Notes: a model not told the origin generated them from the letters alone. Shown: positions 44,255-53,590, numbered from the stretch's first letter. The stretch is 64,000 nt of DNA from Oscillospiraceae bacterium (GCA_015065685.1 SVPU01000002.1:78266-142265), one strand, 5' to 3'. A program made the numbers and translations.

Positions 44255-45856
44255 TTATGCAGCCTTCTTTGTGAAAACTTTGATTCCAAACAATGTTAAA
44301 ATAGTTAATACAACACCAATTGGTAATACGATAACCCAATTTGAAACAAAGCCTGAAATGATGTAGCACACAAATGAAATACCTGCAACGGTTAATGAAT
44401 AAGGCATCTGGGTTGAAACGTGGTTAATATGGTCGCACTGTGCACCTGCAGATGACATAATTGTTGTATCCGAAATCGGTGAGCAGTGGTCGCCGCAAAC
44501 GGAACCCGCAAGGCAAGCAGACATACCAATAATACCGAGTGTGCTGCCAACAGGGAAAATTGCAAGAACAATAGGAATTAAGATACCGAAGGTTCCCCAA
44601 GATGTACCTGTTGCGAAAGATATACCACAAGCAACCAAGAAGATAATTGCGGGTAAGAAATTGCTTAAGCCTTCAGCGCCGGAAAGAGCGAGCTTTACAA
44701 ATGTGTCAGACTCTAAAAGACCGGTCATATTCTTAAGAGCTGTTGCAAGTGTTAAAATAAGAATTGCAGGCACCATTGCCTTAAAGCCCTTAGGAATACA
44801 AGCCATTGCCTGTTTAAAGGTTACAAGTCTTCTTGCAATGAAATAAATCATAACGAAAATCAATGTAATAAGTCCGCCCCAAGGAAGACCAACTGTGGCA
44901 TCAGTATTACCGAATGCTTCAGCAAATCCAAGACCGCCTGACTGACCTATGTAATAAAGTGCATAAACACATACGCCAATAAGTACTACAATTGGGAGAA
45001 TGAGGTCGATAACTTTTGCATGTGATTTATCAAGAATTTCTTCCTCATCATATTCAACCTCATCTTCATCCTTAACCTCGCCGCCGAATGTGAAAAGGTC
45101 GCCCTTTAAAGCATTTGCTTCGTGTAAACGCATCGGGCCGTAATCAAACTTCATAAGAGTGATTGCGATGATAAATACGAATGTTAAAAGTGAATAGAAG
45201 TTAAAAGGAATTGCCTTAATAAAGAGTGAAAGACCATCCTGACCTTCAGGAACATACTCAGAAACTGCAGCAGCCCAAGAAGAAATCGGAGCAATCATAC
45301 ATATCGGAGCGGCGGTAGCATCAATAAGATAAGAAAGCTTTGCGCGTGAGATTTTAGCCTCGTCAGTTACAGGACGCATTACAGCACCAACTGTAAGGCA
45401 GTTGAAATAGTCGTCAATGAAAATAAGCACACCAAATGCAAATGTTGCAAGCGAAGCACCAATTCTTCCCTTAACATGCTTTGCAGCCCATCTACCAAAC
45501 GCCTGTGAACCGCCCGCATTATTGAGTAATGCAACAATAACGCCAAGAACCACAAGGAAAATAAAGATACCTGCTGTTCCTGAAACAGAAGCGATTAAAC
45601 CATCGTTTGTGATACTGTCAACAGTTTTAAGAGGACTAAATCCATTAGCAAGCAAGCCACCCACTAAAACGCCCACAAACAGTGAAGAATAAACCTCTTT
45701 TGTGATAAGTGCTAAACCGATAGCAACTACAGGGGGAAATAATGACCATAGCGTTCCAACGGGGTCGGTAATTTTACCTGTGAATGCACAAAGCACACCG
45801 AATCCGATAACGAATGCTAAAATCAAAATTTTTGAGATAACGTTTTTCGTCTTCAT
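44255..45856 (-). CDS. NhaC-family Na+/H+ antiporter-like permease, predicted lysine transporter
   Basis: 533 residues with 11-13 membrane helices. NhaC motifs are FIDDYFNCLTVGAVMRPVTD, ISSWAAAVSEY and LAGSVCGDHCSPISDTTIMS. An acidic cytoplasmic loop (KDEDEVEYDEEEI) lies mid-protein. Because the gene sits behind a lysine riboswitch, it is best read as the lysine-regulated NhaC-like transporter (LysW of comparative genomics), probably taking up lysine, although a lysine/proton antiport role is possible. AAAGGAGAG before ATG 45856 defines the start; the open frame to 45934 runs into the riboswitch terminator. Confidence 0.88.
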   Translation of the reverse strand: MKTKNVISKILILAFVIGFGVLCAFTGKITDPVGTLWSLFPPVVAIGLALITKEVYSSLFVGVLVGGLLANGFSPLKTVDSITNDGLIASVSGTAGIFIFLVVLGVIVALLNNAGGSQAFGRWAAKHVKGRIGASLATFAFGVLIFIDDYFNCLTVGAVMRPVTDEAKISRAKLSYLIDATAAPICMIAPISSWAAAVSEYVPEGQDGLSLFIKAIPFNFYSLLTFVFIIAITLMKFDYGPMRLHEANALKGDLFTFGGEVKDEDEVEYDEEEILDKSHAKVIDLILPIVVLIGVCVYALYYIGQSGGLGFAEAFGNTDATVGLPWGGLITLIFVMIYFIARRLVTFKQAMACIPKGFKAMVPAILILTLATALKNMTGLLESDTFVKLALSGAEGLSNFLPAIIFLVACGISFATGTSWGTFGILIPIVLAIFPVGSTLGIIGMSACLAGSVCGDHCSPISDTTIMSSAGAQCDHINHVSTQMPYSLTVAGISFVCYIISGFVSNWVIVLPIGVVLTILTLFGIKVFTKKAA

Positions 45857-45882
45857 TTTTTTCTCTCCTTTAAAATAATAAA

Positions 45883-45910
45883 AACCGCGATGCACAGCAC
45901 CACGGTTAAA
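45883..45910 (-). terminator. Riboswitch-controlled terminator
   Basis: A 10-bp stem with two wobble pairs, AACCGTGGTG / CATCGCGGTT on the minus strand, loop GTGCTGTG, followed by TTTTTATTATTTT. It lies between the lysine aptamer and the transporter start, so lysine binding should switch transcription off here. Confidence 0.85.
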
Positions 45911-45922
45911 CTTGAAGTTTAG

Positions 45923-46076
45923 ATAGCGCTCCACATCTGTGACAGTCGGTTACATATTCTGTAACAAACCAACAACGGCTATGAACAGCTTCCCCGTTGT
46001 TTCGGCGATATCCCCTTTTGTGCACCCGAGCCTGTCCGCCAAAAAGAGCACTACTAATGAATAACGCACCTCTATC
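45923..46076 (-). promoter_or_regulatory. Lysine (L-box) riboswitch aptamer
   Basis: On the minus strand the conserved pieces occur in order: GAGGTGCG, AGTAG, GGGTGCACAAAAGGGGA, TATCGCCGAAA, GGGGAAGC, ACTGTCACAGATGTGGAG and CGCTATC. These are the core and closing-stem signatures of the lysine riboswitch. The terminator follows 12 nt downstream, the usual OFF-switch design. Confidence 0.93.
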
Positions 46077-46091
46077 GGTATTTATACGAAA

Positions 46092-46120
46092 ATAATATCA
46101 TATTTTGCGATAAATGTCAA
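46092..46120 (-). promoter_or_regulatory. Promoter of the riboswitch-transporter transcript
   Basis: On the minus strand TTGACA (46115-46120), 17-nt spacer and TATTAT (46092-46097), placing the transcript start a few bases before the aptamer. Confidence 0.85.
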
Positions 46121-46140
46121 CACATTAAAGCGTTAAAACA

Positions 46141-47970
46141 CTAAATATTGTTATAAAACCTGAAAATATTTTCTGCAACATCTTTATTAATGGTTTTTAC
46201 GGTGCATAATTCTTCAACAGTTGCATTTTTAATTTTTTTAATGCTTCCAAAATGCTTTAGCAGCACCTCTGCCCTACTTTTTCCAACACCCTTAATATTC
46301 AACAGTTCAGATTTTAAAGTGTTTTTAGAATGCAAGGATTTATGATAACCAATTGCAAAACGGTGCACTTCATTTTGAATATTTGTGATAAGTGTGAAGC
46401 ATTTACGGTTTGATTTAATTGAAATATCACCGCCCGTTGTAGCAATTGCTCTAGTTCTGTGCTTAGAATCCTTAACCATACCAAAAATCGGAACATTGAT
46501 ATTATATTTTTGAAAAATCGGCAAAACGGCATTGATTTGACCCACGGCGCCATCAAGCAAAATCAAATCAGGCAGAATTTTAAAGGCTTCATCCTCCCCT
46601 TTTTCATACTCATTAAACCGTCTGTCCAAAACCTCGGCCATTGAACGATAATCATCCTGACCAACAAAGCCTTTAATTTTAAATTTGCGATAGAACTGCT
46701 TAAGGGGTCTAGCATCCTTAAAAACAATCATACCCGCGACGTTATCACTGCCCGCCGTGTTGGAAATATCGTAAGATTCTATATATCTCGGCACGGTTTC
46801 AAGCCCCAAAAGCTGCGCCAATTCATTCAAAGCGCCCATTTCTCTGCCCGTTCTTTCGGTAACCTCCGAAAGATTTTCTGCAGCATTGCTCTGGCACATT
46901 CTAAGAATTTTAAGCTGCTCTCCCCTTTGCGGATTTAAAAACTGCACATTATGACCCGATTTTTCACTGAGCCATCTCTCAGTTAAGCAAAAATCATCGT
47001 TGCAGTCAATTAAAATGCGCGGTGGAATATCATTTGCGTTAGAATAATAAACGCTCAAAAACTCATTATAAATCGATGATTTATCAACAAAACCGTCAAT
47101 TATAAAATTCTTTTTATCAACTAAACGATAATTGCGGAAGATTAAAACTGCAACGCAGGCCTTTTCGCCAATTAAAACCGAAGAAAAAACATCCTGCGAT
47201 TTATAAGAAATGCTAACAACCTTTTGATGCTCTTTAATTTTGTTTATTGCATTAATTCTGTCGCGAAGTCTCGCTGCAGTTTCAAACTGCAGATTTTCTG
47301 CCGCGGCATTCATTTTTTCGGTTAAGAATTCAATCGAATTTTTACCGTTTTCGCCGAATTTGATAAAATCCTTTGCCGATTCTATTGTCTCGAGATAATC
47401 CTCTAGGGATATATTACCCTTACAAGGCGCATCACAAAGCCCTATGTGGTAATTCAAACAAGGTTTTGAGGGGTTATCAAAGCTGCGGTTACAATTCGGC
47501 AACTTGAAAATCTTTCTTGCTTCGTCAACCGTTTCCTTAACAACAAAGCCCGAATTATATGGGCCTATATAATCATCCTTTTCCGAAACAATTTTTGCCG
47601 ATTCAATTTTCGGCCATTTGTCATTCGTTATTTTAATGTATGAATAGCCCTTATCATCCTTAAGCAAAATGTTATATTTCGGTTGATGCTGTTTAATGAG
47701 TGAATTTTCTAAAATTAGCGCTTCGAACTCACTATCGCAAACAATATATTCGAAATTTTCCACATTTGAAACCATGTGCTTAACCTTTTCGGTGTGCTGA
47801 TTTCCGCTTCCAAAATATTGCGTTACCCTATTTTTCAAAGCCTTTGCCTTGCCGATGTAAATAATATCTCCGGCGGAATTTTTCATAATATAAACACCAG
47901 GATCTAACGGCAATTTATTTGCCTTTTGTTTTAAAGCACTTAATTTTGCAGAATCGGCATAAATATTCAA
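46141..47970 (-). CDS. uvrC: Excinuclease ABC subunit C
   Basis: 609 residues, the nucleotide-excision nuclease. The N-terminal GIY-YIG domain is PGVYIMKNSAGDIIYIGKAK. A UvrB-binding (UVR) domain lies near 205-240 (AENLQFETAARLRDRI). The RNase-H-like C-terminal nuclease has ESYDISNTAGSDNVAGMIVF and LILLDGAVGQI. A C-terminal helix-hairpin-helix pair reads LNIKGVGKSRAEVLLKHFGS. Last gene of a minus-strand group with the SLOG and SDR genes. Confidence 0.97.
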   Translation of the reverse strand: MNIYADSAKLSALKQKANKLPLDPGVYIMKNSAGDIIYIGKAKALKNRVTQYFGSGNQHTEKVKHMVSNVENFEYIVCDSEFEALILENSLIKQHQPKYNILLKDDKGYSYIKITNDKWPKIESAKIVSEKDDYIGPYNSGFVVKETVDEARKIFKLPNCNRSFDNPSKPCLNYHIGLCDAPCKGNISLEDYLETIESAKDFIKFGENGKNSIEFLTEKMNAAAENLQFETAARLRDRINAINKIKEHQKVVSISYKSQDVFSSVLIGEKACVAVLIFRNYRLVDKKNFIIDGFVDKSSIYNEFLSVYYSNANDIPPRILIDCNDDFCLTERWLSEKSGHNVQFLNPQRGEQLKILRMCQSNAAENLSEVTERTGREMGALNELAQLLGLETVPRYIESYDISNTAGSDNVAGMIVFKDARPLKQFYRKFKIKGFVGQDDYRSMAEVLDRRFNEYEKGEDEAFKILPDLILLDGAVGQINAVLPIFQKYNINVPIFGMVKDSKHRTRAIATTGGDISIKSNRKCFTLITNIQNEVHRFAIGYHKSLHSKNTLKSELLNIKGVGKSRAEVLLKHFGSIKKIKNATVEELCTVKTINKDVAENIFRFYNNI

Positions 47971-48003
47971 AAAATCACCACCTAAACCTAAAGTTAAAAA
48001 AAA

Positions 48004-48546
48004 TTATATTTCCAACCGCTGCTGTAAATTTAAACAGTCATCAAAATTGCTATTAATATTGATAACCTTTCTTCCCTTTTTAAGAGCATAATCAATCGTG
48101 TTTTTAGTTCCACCCGACTTACCATCAAACCAAGTTAAAACAAAATCGCAATTATCAACCATATATTTATTTCTCACTTGATAAGAGCCTTTAAAATAGT
48201 TATCAGATAGAATAATTTGTTCATCGCAGTCGGCAATAATGCCTTTATATTTATTCTTCCAAAATTCCGAGAATGTATCGGCTTGTTCCTTAAAAGGTAG
48301 CACGCAAACGAGCTTAATCTCTGATTTATAAAGCTTTCTGACAAGCAAAACAGTTTCCGCAGCAATAATATCAAAGCCCATTGCCATACCCGTGTAAAAG
48401 GTATTACAGCCAATATCCACCGTTTCAAGAATTTTTGCAATCAGCAGGTTCTCGAATTCGGTATATTCTTTGTTCGCTTTATAAACATCAAACGGTAATT
48501 TTGATGGTCTATAGCCCGTGAAACAACATTTTAAATTATCATCCAT
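48004..48546 (-). CDS. SLOG-family protein (DUF1273, YpsA-like)
   Basis: 180 residues. CCFTGYRPSKLPF at the N-terminus, FYTGMAMGFDIIAAETVL and the C-terminal YMVDNCDFVLTWFDGKSGGT are the SLOG Rossmann-like signatures of the DUF1273/YpsA group. YpsA is linked to cell division and stress in Bacillus and Staphylococcus; the ligand is unknown, perhaps a nucleotide. It overlaps the SDR gene by 8 nt, suggesting coupling. Confidence 0.85.
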   Translation of the reverse strand: MDDNLKCCFTGYRPSKLPFDVYKANKEYTEFENLLIAKILETVDIGCNTFYTGMAMGFDIIAAETVLLVRKLYKSEIKLVCVLPFKEQADTFSEFWKNKYKGIIADCDEQIILSDNYFKGSYQVRNKYMVDNCDFVLTWFDGKSGGTKNTIDYALKKGRKVININSNFDDCLNLQQRLEI

Positions 48547-49465
48547 TGAAAAAATCCCTTGTGTAATTTCTGTAATTTTCTAAATTTTTCTGCGCAGTTT
48601 TGAAAATTTCTTCACTTTCTTTTTCAGACACGGTTTTCATTCTTTTCAAAACAGGATAACCCCATATATTAAAGTATTTCGGTGTAAACCACGTGTGATA
48701 AGGTGTATCACCAAATAACCCCGCAATCAAGCAAACAGCCGCCTTTTTAGGCTTCATAAAAATAATTTTCATTGGGTTTTTAATGATTGCAAAAATTAGT
48801 TTTGGATAGTGCGCAGTTATATTCGTAAATGTAATACCGGGGTGAGCTATCGAAAGTTTTACTTGCGATTCAGTTTTAAAGAGTTCAAAAAGCGCAAATG
48901 TTAAATATCTTTTCGCATTACCATAAGCCTTACTAGCCGCCTTAACGCCCTTGAAATCAGAGTTTTGCGGATTAGATTTCGAATAATTATGCGCAATACT
49001 TGAAACTGCAATAACTCTGCCCTTATTTTCTCTCAAATTCGGTAAAAGCTCGTTAATCATATAATAGGGCGCTAGAAAGTTTATTGTATAAACATTATCA
49101 AACCCGCTTTTACAAATTTTTCTTTCTATGCTATAAGCACCGGCATTGTGAAAGAAAACATCAATTTTCATCTTTTTGAGCTGCTCGGTAGCATTATAAA
49201 CAGACTCTTCATCCTGAAGGTCGCAAACAATAATATTGATTTTTGAATCACTGCTGATTTCATTCAGTAATTCCTTTTGCTTTAAGCTTCTTTCAAGGCT
49301 TCGGTTAATTAAAATTAAATCCGCTCCGTGTTCTACTAAAATTTTACATATTTCAAACCCAAGTCCACCGGTTGAACCTGTAATTGCCACGGTTTTACCG
49401 CCTAAATCACAGCAGTTATTTGAAAGCCATTTTTTAATATTCAAAATGCTTATTTCCTTTATCAC
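48539..49465 (-). CDS. Short-chain dehydrogenase/reductase
   Basis: 308 residues. The Rossmann motif is ITGSTGGLGFEI (TGxxxGxG), DVFFHNAGAY is the NAG-type strand-4 motif, VSSIAH gives the Ser, and YGNAKRYL gives the YxxxK catalytic pair. It resembles the retinol/protochlorophyllide dehydrogenase-like SDRs. Its substrate is not evident. First gene of the SDR-SLOG-uvrC group. Confidence 0.85.
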   Translation of the reverse strand: MIKEISILNIKKWLSNNCCDLGGKTVAITGSTGGLGFEICKILVEHGADLILINRSLERSLKQKELLNEISSDSKINIIVCDLQDEESVYNATEQLKKMKIDVFFHNAGAYSIERKICKSGFDNVYTINFLAPYYMINELLPNLRENKGRVIAVSSIAHNYSKSNPQNSDFKGVKAASKAYGNAKRYLTFALFELFKTESQVKLSIAHPGITFTNITAHYPKLIFAIIKNPMKIIFMKPKKAAVCLIAGLFGDTPYHTWFTPKYFNIWGYPVLKRMKTVSEKESEEIFKTAQKNLENYRNYTRDFFNG

Positions 49466-49478
49466 ATTATTAAATTAA

Positions 49479-49507
49479 TTATATAAAATAGGTAAACTTT
49501 TGTCAAC
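49479..49507 (-). promoter_or_regulatory. Promoter of the SDR-SLOG-uvrC group
   Basis: On the minus strand TTGACA (49502-49507), 17-nt spacer, TATAAT (49479-49484), 14 nt before the SDR start codon, so the leader is very short or the true SDR start is slightly downstream. Confidence 0.85.
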
Positions 49508-49581
49508 GAGATAAAATATTACAGTATTTTAACTATCAATTTGTTACGATAAGTAGTACAATTAAATTAAGGAGTGATATT

Positions 49582-50976
49582 ATGAAAAGAATTATTTCAT
49601 TATTTTTGTCCGTTTTTTTGGTTTTAACATTTTCTGCTTGTAACGACAAAAATGTTTCATCTCAAAACAATGAATCTCCATTCATAGAATCATCAATGAC
49701 GGATAATTCATCGCTTTCAGCTAACAACCAAACTGAAGAAACACCAAACAATACTTCTGTCAATCAAAACTCCTTTATACCTCAAAGTAATATCGATACT
49801 TCAAAAGAAAATTCAGATGATAAATTAGAGGTTTCCGATAAAAATGATGACTATTTAGAAAATAAACAAGAGAACGTTGATTTAAGGCCTGAAAAAATCA
49901 CTAAAACATTTGATTACCAAGACAACTTCCGCATACCAGATAAGATTGTTACCGGTAATTTCAAAGACCCTGATTGCAATAACACTATTCCCTACACTTT
50001 ATATTTCCCTGCAGATTACAGCCCTTCAAAAAAATATCCTGTTTTGTTTTACCTTCACGGTGCCGGTTCACGCGGAAGCGATAATGCGAAACACTTGACT
50101 CAGGCTTCAACCCTTTTTGAAGTAAACGGAGATTTAATATCACAAGCATTTGTGATTTGTCCGCAATGTCCTGAAAACGGTTGGTGGTACCTTGATAAAA
50201 ATTATTACGGTGATAATAACGGATATTTGAGTACTGCAGTTAAATTATTGCAAAATGTTTTAGATACTTATCCTACTGACCGTAATAGAGTTTATGTAAC
50301 AGGTTTATCAATGGGTGGTTTTGGAACTTGGGAAGCATTATCAAGATACAGCAATTTATTTGCTGCCGGAATCCCCGCTTGTGGTTGGGGCGATAGTTCG
50401 ATGGCTAACATATTAAAAGAAATACCCATTTGGATTTTCCACGGTACCGCCGACACAACTGTATCTTTTCAGAGTTCGCAAAGTATGTTTGATGCAATTA
50501 AAAACGCCGGTGGCAATAAAATACATTTCACAAAACTTCAAAACGTTGGACACGATGCGTGGTTTTATGCTTTTAGAGACCGTAAAGCTATTAGTTGGTT
50601 ATTTTCTCAAAATAAAATTAAAAACCCAGCTGGTAACTATGAATATATTTCTTATCTTGAAGTTCGCGACCCGGACGGCAATATTATTATAAACGAAAAC
50701 GACTTCATTAAAAACAGAGTTGGATTTTTAAAGGACTCAAACATGAAATTCACTATTATCCTTTCCGAAAACGGAACAACAAAATTAAGCAAAGCTTATT
50801 TAAAATATTATGGTAAAGAATTTAAAGTTCTAAGTGGCGGAAAGGAAATTTATTACTTTACCGTTACGGATAAATTGAATGATGATAAATTCGTAATCGA
50901 CAGTTATTTTAAATTTGCCAACTATGCAGGCATTAATAGAATTTTAAACAATTATAAAAATTATCAAAAATCATAA
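49582..50976 (+). CDS. Lipoprotein alpha/beta-hydrolase esterase
   Basis: 464 residues. Signal peptide with lipobox FSAC (Cys20) and a long Ser/Asn-rich linker (21-120). The hydrolase domain has FYLHGAGSRGSDNAKH (oxyanion), VTGLSMGGFGTWEAL (nucleophile Ser), IFHGTADTTVS (Asp) and NVGHDAWF (His). This fold is typical of carbohydrate esterases (CE1-like feruloyl or acetyl-xylan esterases) and PHB depolymerase-like proteins. A C-terminal beta domain of about 100 residues is unassigned. AAGGAGTGATATT precedes the start. Confidence 0.85.
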   Translation: MKRIISLFLSVFLVLTFSACNDKNVSSQNNESPFIESSMTDNSSLSANNQTEETPNNTSVNQNSFIPQSNIDTSKENSDDKLEVSDKNDDYLENKQENVDLRPEKITKTFDYQDNFRIPDKIVTGNFKDPDCNNTIPYTLYFPADYSPSKKYPVLFYLHGAGSRGSDNAKHLTQASTLFEVNGDLISQAFVICPQCPENGWWYLDKNYYGDNNGYLSTAVKLLQNVLDTYPTDRNRVYVTGLSMGGFGTWEALSRYSNLFAAGIPACGWGDSSMANILKEIPIWIFHGTADTTVSFQSSQSMFDAIKNAGGNKIHFTKLQNVGHDAWFYAFRDRKAISWLFSQNKIKNPAGNYEYISYLEVRDPDGNIIINENDFIKNRVGFLKDSNMKFTIILSENGTTKLSKAYLKYYGKEFKVLSGGKEIYYFTVTDKLNDDKFVIDSYFKFANYAGINRILNNYKNYQKS

Positions 50977-50981
50977 ATACA

Positions 50982-51009
50982 AAAAGCACACCAATTTTGG
51001 TGTGCTTTT
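50982..51009. terminator. Terminator shared by the esterase gene and the tRNA remnant
   Basis: AAAAGCACACCAA (50982-50994) / TTGGTGTGCTTTT (50997-51009), nearly perfect, with T-runs on both strands. It ends the esterase gene on the plus strand and follows the 3' end of the tRNA-Leu fragment on the minus strand. Confidence 0.88.
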
Positions 51010-51011
51010 GT

Positions 51012-51068
51012 TGGTGCGGATAACAGGACTTGAACCTGCACCGAGTTGTCCCTACCAGAACCTGAATC
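51012..51068 (-). pseudogene. 3' half of a tRNA-Leu(CAG) gene, copy 1
   Basis: The minus strand reads from the anticodon loop TTCAGGT through a class II variable arm, the T arm (GCAGG, loop TTCAAGT, CCTGT) and the acceptor strand TATCCGC-A-CCA. The D arm and 5' acceptor strand are absent; upstream sequence is unrelated. 52 of 57 positions match the copy at 62537-62593. A truncated tRNA half of this kind is the usual scar of site-specific integration. Confidence 0.85.
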
Positions 51069-51101
51069 CAGCGTGTTTAATACTAAAATATTATAGCATA
51101 A

Positions 51102-51138
51102 AAAAGGTGTTCATAACGAAATGTTATAAACACCTTTT
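51102..51138 (-). terminator. Terminator of the LacI-to-SIS operon
   Basis: AAAAGGTGTT (51102-51111) / AACACCTTTT (51129-51138), extended by ATAAC/GTTAT, with T-rich sequence following on the minus strand. It lies 5 nt after the SIS-domain gene. Confidence 0.9.
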
Positions 51139-51142
51139 AAAA

Positions 51143-51739
51143 TTATTTCTCGTGGTCTCGAATCTTACCGAGTGCACCGCCCGGGTGACGTCTTACATAC
51201 TGCTCGGGAGTGATTTTTACATAATCCTGCAACTCAACCGAAAGACACTGCAAAACAAAAATCTCTGCAAGAATAGATGCTCTCGGTGCGCGGTTTAGCA
51301 CGCCGCCTTCTTGGTCCACACCCGCAAAAAGACAAACTTCACCAAACTCACCAAGCCAGGATTCAGGTTTTCCTGTAACCGAAATTACCTTGCAACCGTT
51401 ATTCTTAATTGCGGTTGCGGTGGCTTTTAGTTCGGTGGTTTCACCACTGTTTGAAATACAGATAACAACATCACCTTCACAAAGTTGACCGCAAGAGCCG
51501 TGAACTGCTTCGGTGCCGTGGAGATAATATGTGGGGGTTCCTGTTGAAGAGAAAAGCGATGCAATATAGGTTGAAACGTGTGAGGGTTTGCCAATACCTG
51601 TTATGTGCAAACGGTTGCCGTTTTCCCTAGCCTCATTAATTATAGCCGCTGCTTTTTTAATTGCCGCGGTATCAATTTTATCGGCAAATTTCAAAAACTC
51701 TTCTTTGCTGATATTAATAAAACTTTCAAGTGCGTTCAT
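51143..51739 (-). CDS. SIS-domain sugar-phosphate isomerase (KpsF/GutQ-like, no CBS domains)
   Basis: 198 residues, one SIS domain: GNRLHITGIGKPSHVSTYIA, VICISNSGETTEL (phosphate-binding) and the C-terminal RRHPGGALGK typical of KpsF/GutQ arabinose-5-phosphate isomerases. The tandem CBS domains of KpsF are missing, so it could equally be a hexulose-phosphate isomerase or an isomerase of a modified tetrose/pentose. Last gene of the seven-gene catabolic operon, 15 nt after the transketolase C-subunit. Confidence 0.82.
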   Translation of the reverse strand: MNALESFINISKEEFLKFADKIDTAAIKKAAAIINEARENGNRLHITGIGKPSHVSTYIASLFSSTGTPTYYLHGTEAVHGSCGQLCEGDVVICISNSGETTELKATATAIKNNGCKVISVTGKPESWLGEFGEVCLFAGVDQEGGVLNRAPRASILAEIFVLQCLSVELQDYVKITPEQYVRRHPGGALGKIRDHEK

Positions 51740-51754
51740 TTTTTGTCTCCTTAA

Positions 51755-52708
51755 TTATATGAGTTCTTTAACTGCTGCAACAATATGCTCGGTATCATAT
51801 CCCATTGCATTTCTAAGGTCGTTAAATGAACCAAAACCGGGGTACATATCAGGAATACCGAGTTTTTTGAATTTGCATTCGATTCCTGATTCTGCAACAA
51901 CGTTTGCAACAATAGAACCCATACCGCAAGCAACATAATGGTCTTCAACTGTAACAATTTTTCCGATATTTTTAGCGGTTTTAAGAATTAAATCCTTATC
52001 AATCGGCTTAATTGTGTGCATATCAATAACGGTAACGTTAATACCCTGTTTTTCAAGTTCTTTTGCTGCCTGGTTAGCGTAAGCCACCATAACGCCGCAA
52101 GCGATAATTGCGCAATCTTCACCCTCGCGAATGGTGATACCCTTACCAACTTCGAACTTATAATCCTCTTTATAAACGGCAGATTCGTTTTTGCCGTTTG
52201 CCATTCTGATATAAACGGGACCGTCGATTTCAGCGGCAGCGTAAAAAGCCTTAACTGTTTGGTCGGGGTCGCCTGGGCAGATAAGAGTCATATTGGGAAT
52301 ACTGCTTATAAGTGACATATCTTCCATTGCATAGTGGGTTGAACCCAACACACCAAGTGAAACACCTGTGTTACAGGCAATAATCTTTACGTTGTGATTC
52401 TGATAGCATACGTTTGTGCGGATAGCTTCAAACGAGCGCATACTAAGGAATGCCGACATACCGTATACATAAGGGAGATAACCCTCAAGCGCTAAGCCTG
52501 ATGCAATATCAATTGCGGCAGTTTCTGCAATACCAACGTTAAAGTGGCGGTCGCAACCGCTATTCATAAATTTCGGAAAAGCAGCACGTGTCATATCAGG
52601 AGAAACAAGACAGAACTTTTCATTTTTCTTTGAATATTCAAGAATAACTTCATCCATTATAGGACGGGCGCTGCGAATATTTTCGCCTAAATCATAAGTT
52701 TTAATCAT
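51755..52708 (-). CDS. Transketolase, C-terminal subunit
   Basis: 317 residues: central pyrimidine-binding and C-terminal domains of a split transketolase. NVGIAETAAIDIASGLALEG holds the catalytic Glu that activates thiamine diphosphate; VSLGVLGSTHYAMEDMSLI and the closing IVTVEDHYVACGMGSIVANV are typical. It pairs with the N-terminal subunit encoded 14 nt upstream. In this operon it probably cleaves or rearranges a ketose made by the isomerase, rather than serving the general pentose pathway. Confidence 0.92.
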   Translation of the reverse strand: MIKTYDLGENIRSARPIMDEVILEYSKKNEKFCLVSPDMTRAAFPKFMNSGCDRHFNVGIAETAAIDIASGLALEGYLPYVYGMSAFLSMRSFEAIRTNVCYQNHNVKIIACNTGVSLGVLGSTHYAMEDMSLISSIPNMTLICPGDPDQTVKAFYAAAEIDGPVYIRMANGKNESAVYKEDYKFEVGKGITIREGEDCAIIACGVMVAYANQAAKELEKQGINVTVIDMHTIKPIDKDLILKTAKNIGKIVTVEDHYVACGMGSIVANVVAESGIECKFKKLGIPDMYPGFGSFNDLRNAMGYDTEHIVAAVKELI

Positions 52709-52722
52709 TTTAAATTTCCCCC

Positions 52723-53568
52723 TTAATTATAACTGTTTTCCAAAGCCTTTAATGCGGCTTCTAACTGTTCAGATGTGCTAAAGAAACCGTTATGCCATTG
52801 AGCATTGTTTTCAATGAAATCAATACCTTTACCCTTAACAGTGTTTCCGATAATAACGGTTGGGACATCTGAATTTTCGGGCGGAAGATTATCTAAAGCG
52901 TTAACAATTTCTTCCATATTGTGACCGTCAATAACAACCACATTCCAACCAAAAGCTTTCCATTTATCTGCAAACGGTTCCATTTTCATTCCGTTAGGTG
53001 AATCTTCTGTTGCGGCACAAAGACCGAACTTGTTTCTGTCAACAAAGGCAACGAGATTTCCGAGTTTGAAGTTTGCAGCCGACATTGCTGCTTCCCAAAC
53101 AGAGCCCTCTGCACACTCAGCGTCACCGAGCATAACAAATACATAGTGGTCTTCCTTTTTCATTTTACCTGCCAATGCCATACCTGTGCCGAGAGCAAGT
53201 CCGTGGCCGAGAGAGCCAGAAGACATTTCAAGCGCGGGGTTTTGCACTTTGCAAGGGTGAGCGCCGTAACGGCTGCCGAATTTACCGTAGGTTTCGTAAA
53301 TTTCATCAAGGTCATCGTAACCCGCCATAGCCATAGCAACATAAAGACAACCTGCACCGTGACCTTTACTGAGCAAGAATCTGTCTCTGCCGGGCCACTT
53401 AACATTTTTGGGGTCTTTGCGCATTTTATACATATAAATAGCGGTCATCATATCAGCCATTGATAAGTCACCGCCGATATGAATGTCAACCTTACCTGCA
53501 AGTTTAACAATCATCTTGCGCATTTCAAATGCTTGTTCCTTTAACTGAGCAACAATTTCTGATTTCAT
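52723..53568 (-). CDS. Transketolase, N-terminal subunit
   Basis: 281 residues: the pyrophosphate domain of a split transketolase. SKGHGAGCLYVAMAMAG, SGSLGHGLALGTGMALAGKM and the TPP/magnesium motif MLGDAECAEGSVWEAAM ... VDRNKFG are intact. AGKVDIHIGGDLSMAD is the usual N-terminal segment. It works with the C-terminal subunit directly downstream. Confidence 0.93.
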   Translation of the reverse strand: MKSEIVAQLKEQAFEMRKMIVKLAGKVDIHIGGDLSMADMMTAIYMYKMRKDPKNVKWPGRDRFLLSKGHGAGCLYVAMAMAGYDDLDEIYETYGKFGSRYGAHPCKVQNPALEMSSGSLGHGLALGTGMALAGKMKKEDHYVFVMLGDAECAEGSVWEAAMSAANFKLGNLVAFVDRNKFGLCAATEDSPNGMKMEPFADKWKAFGWNVVVIDGHNMEEIVNALDNLPPENSDVPTVIIGNTVKGKGIDFIENNAQWHNGFFSTSEQLEAALKALENSYN

Positions 53569-53590
53569 AATTTTCTTCCTTTCTTATCAC

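Noticed and set aside
45857..45934. N-terminal extension of the NhaC-type transporter
   Set aside because: The upstream codons fall in the riboswitch terminator and antiterminator; the AAAGGAGAG site points to ATG 45856.
51012..51068. A functional tRNA-Leu gene
   Set aside because: Only the 3' half is present; the 5' acceptor strand and D arm cannot be found upstream, here or at 62537-62593.
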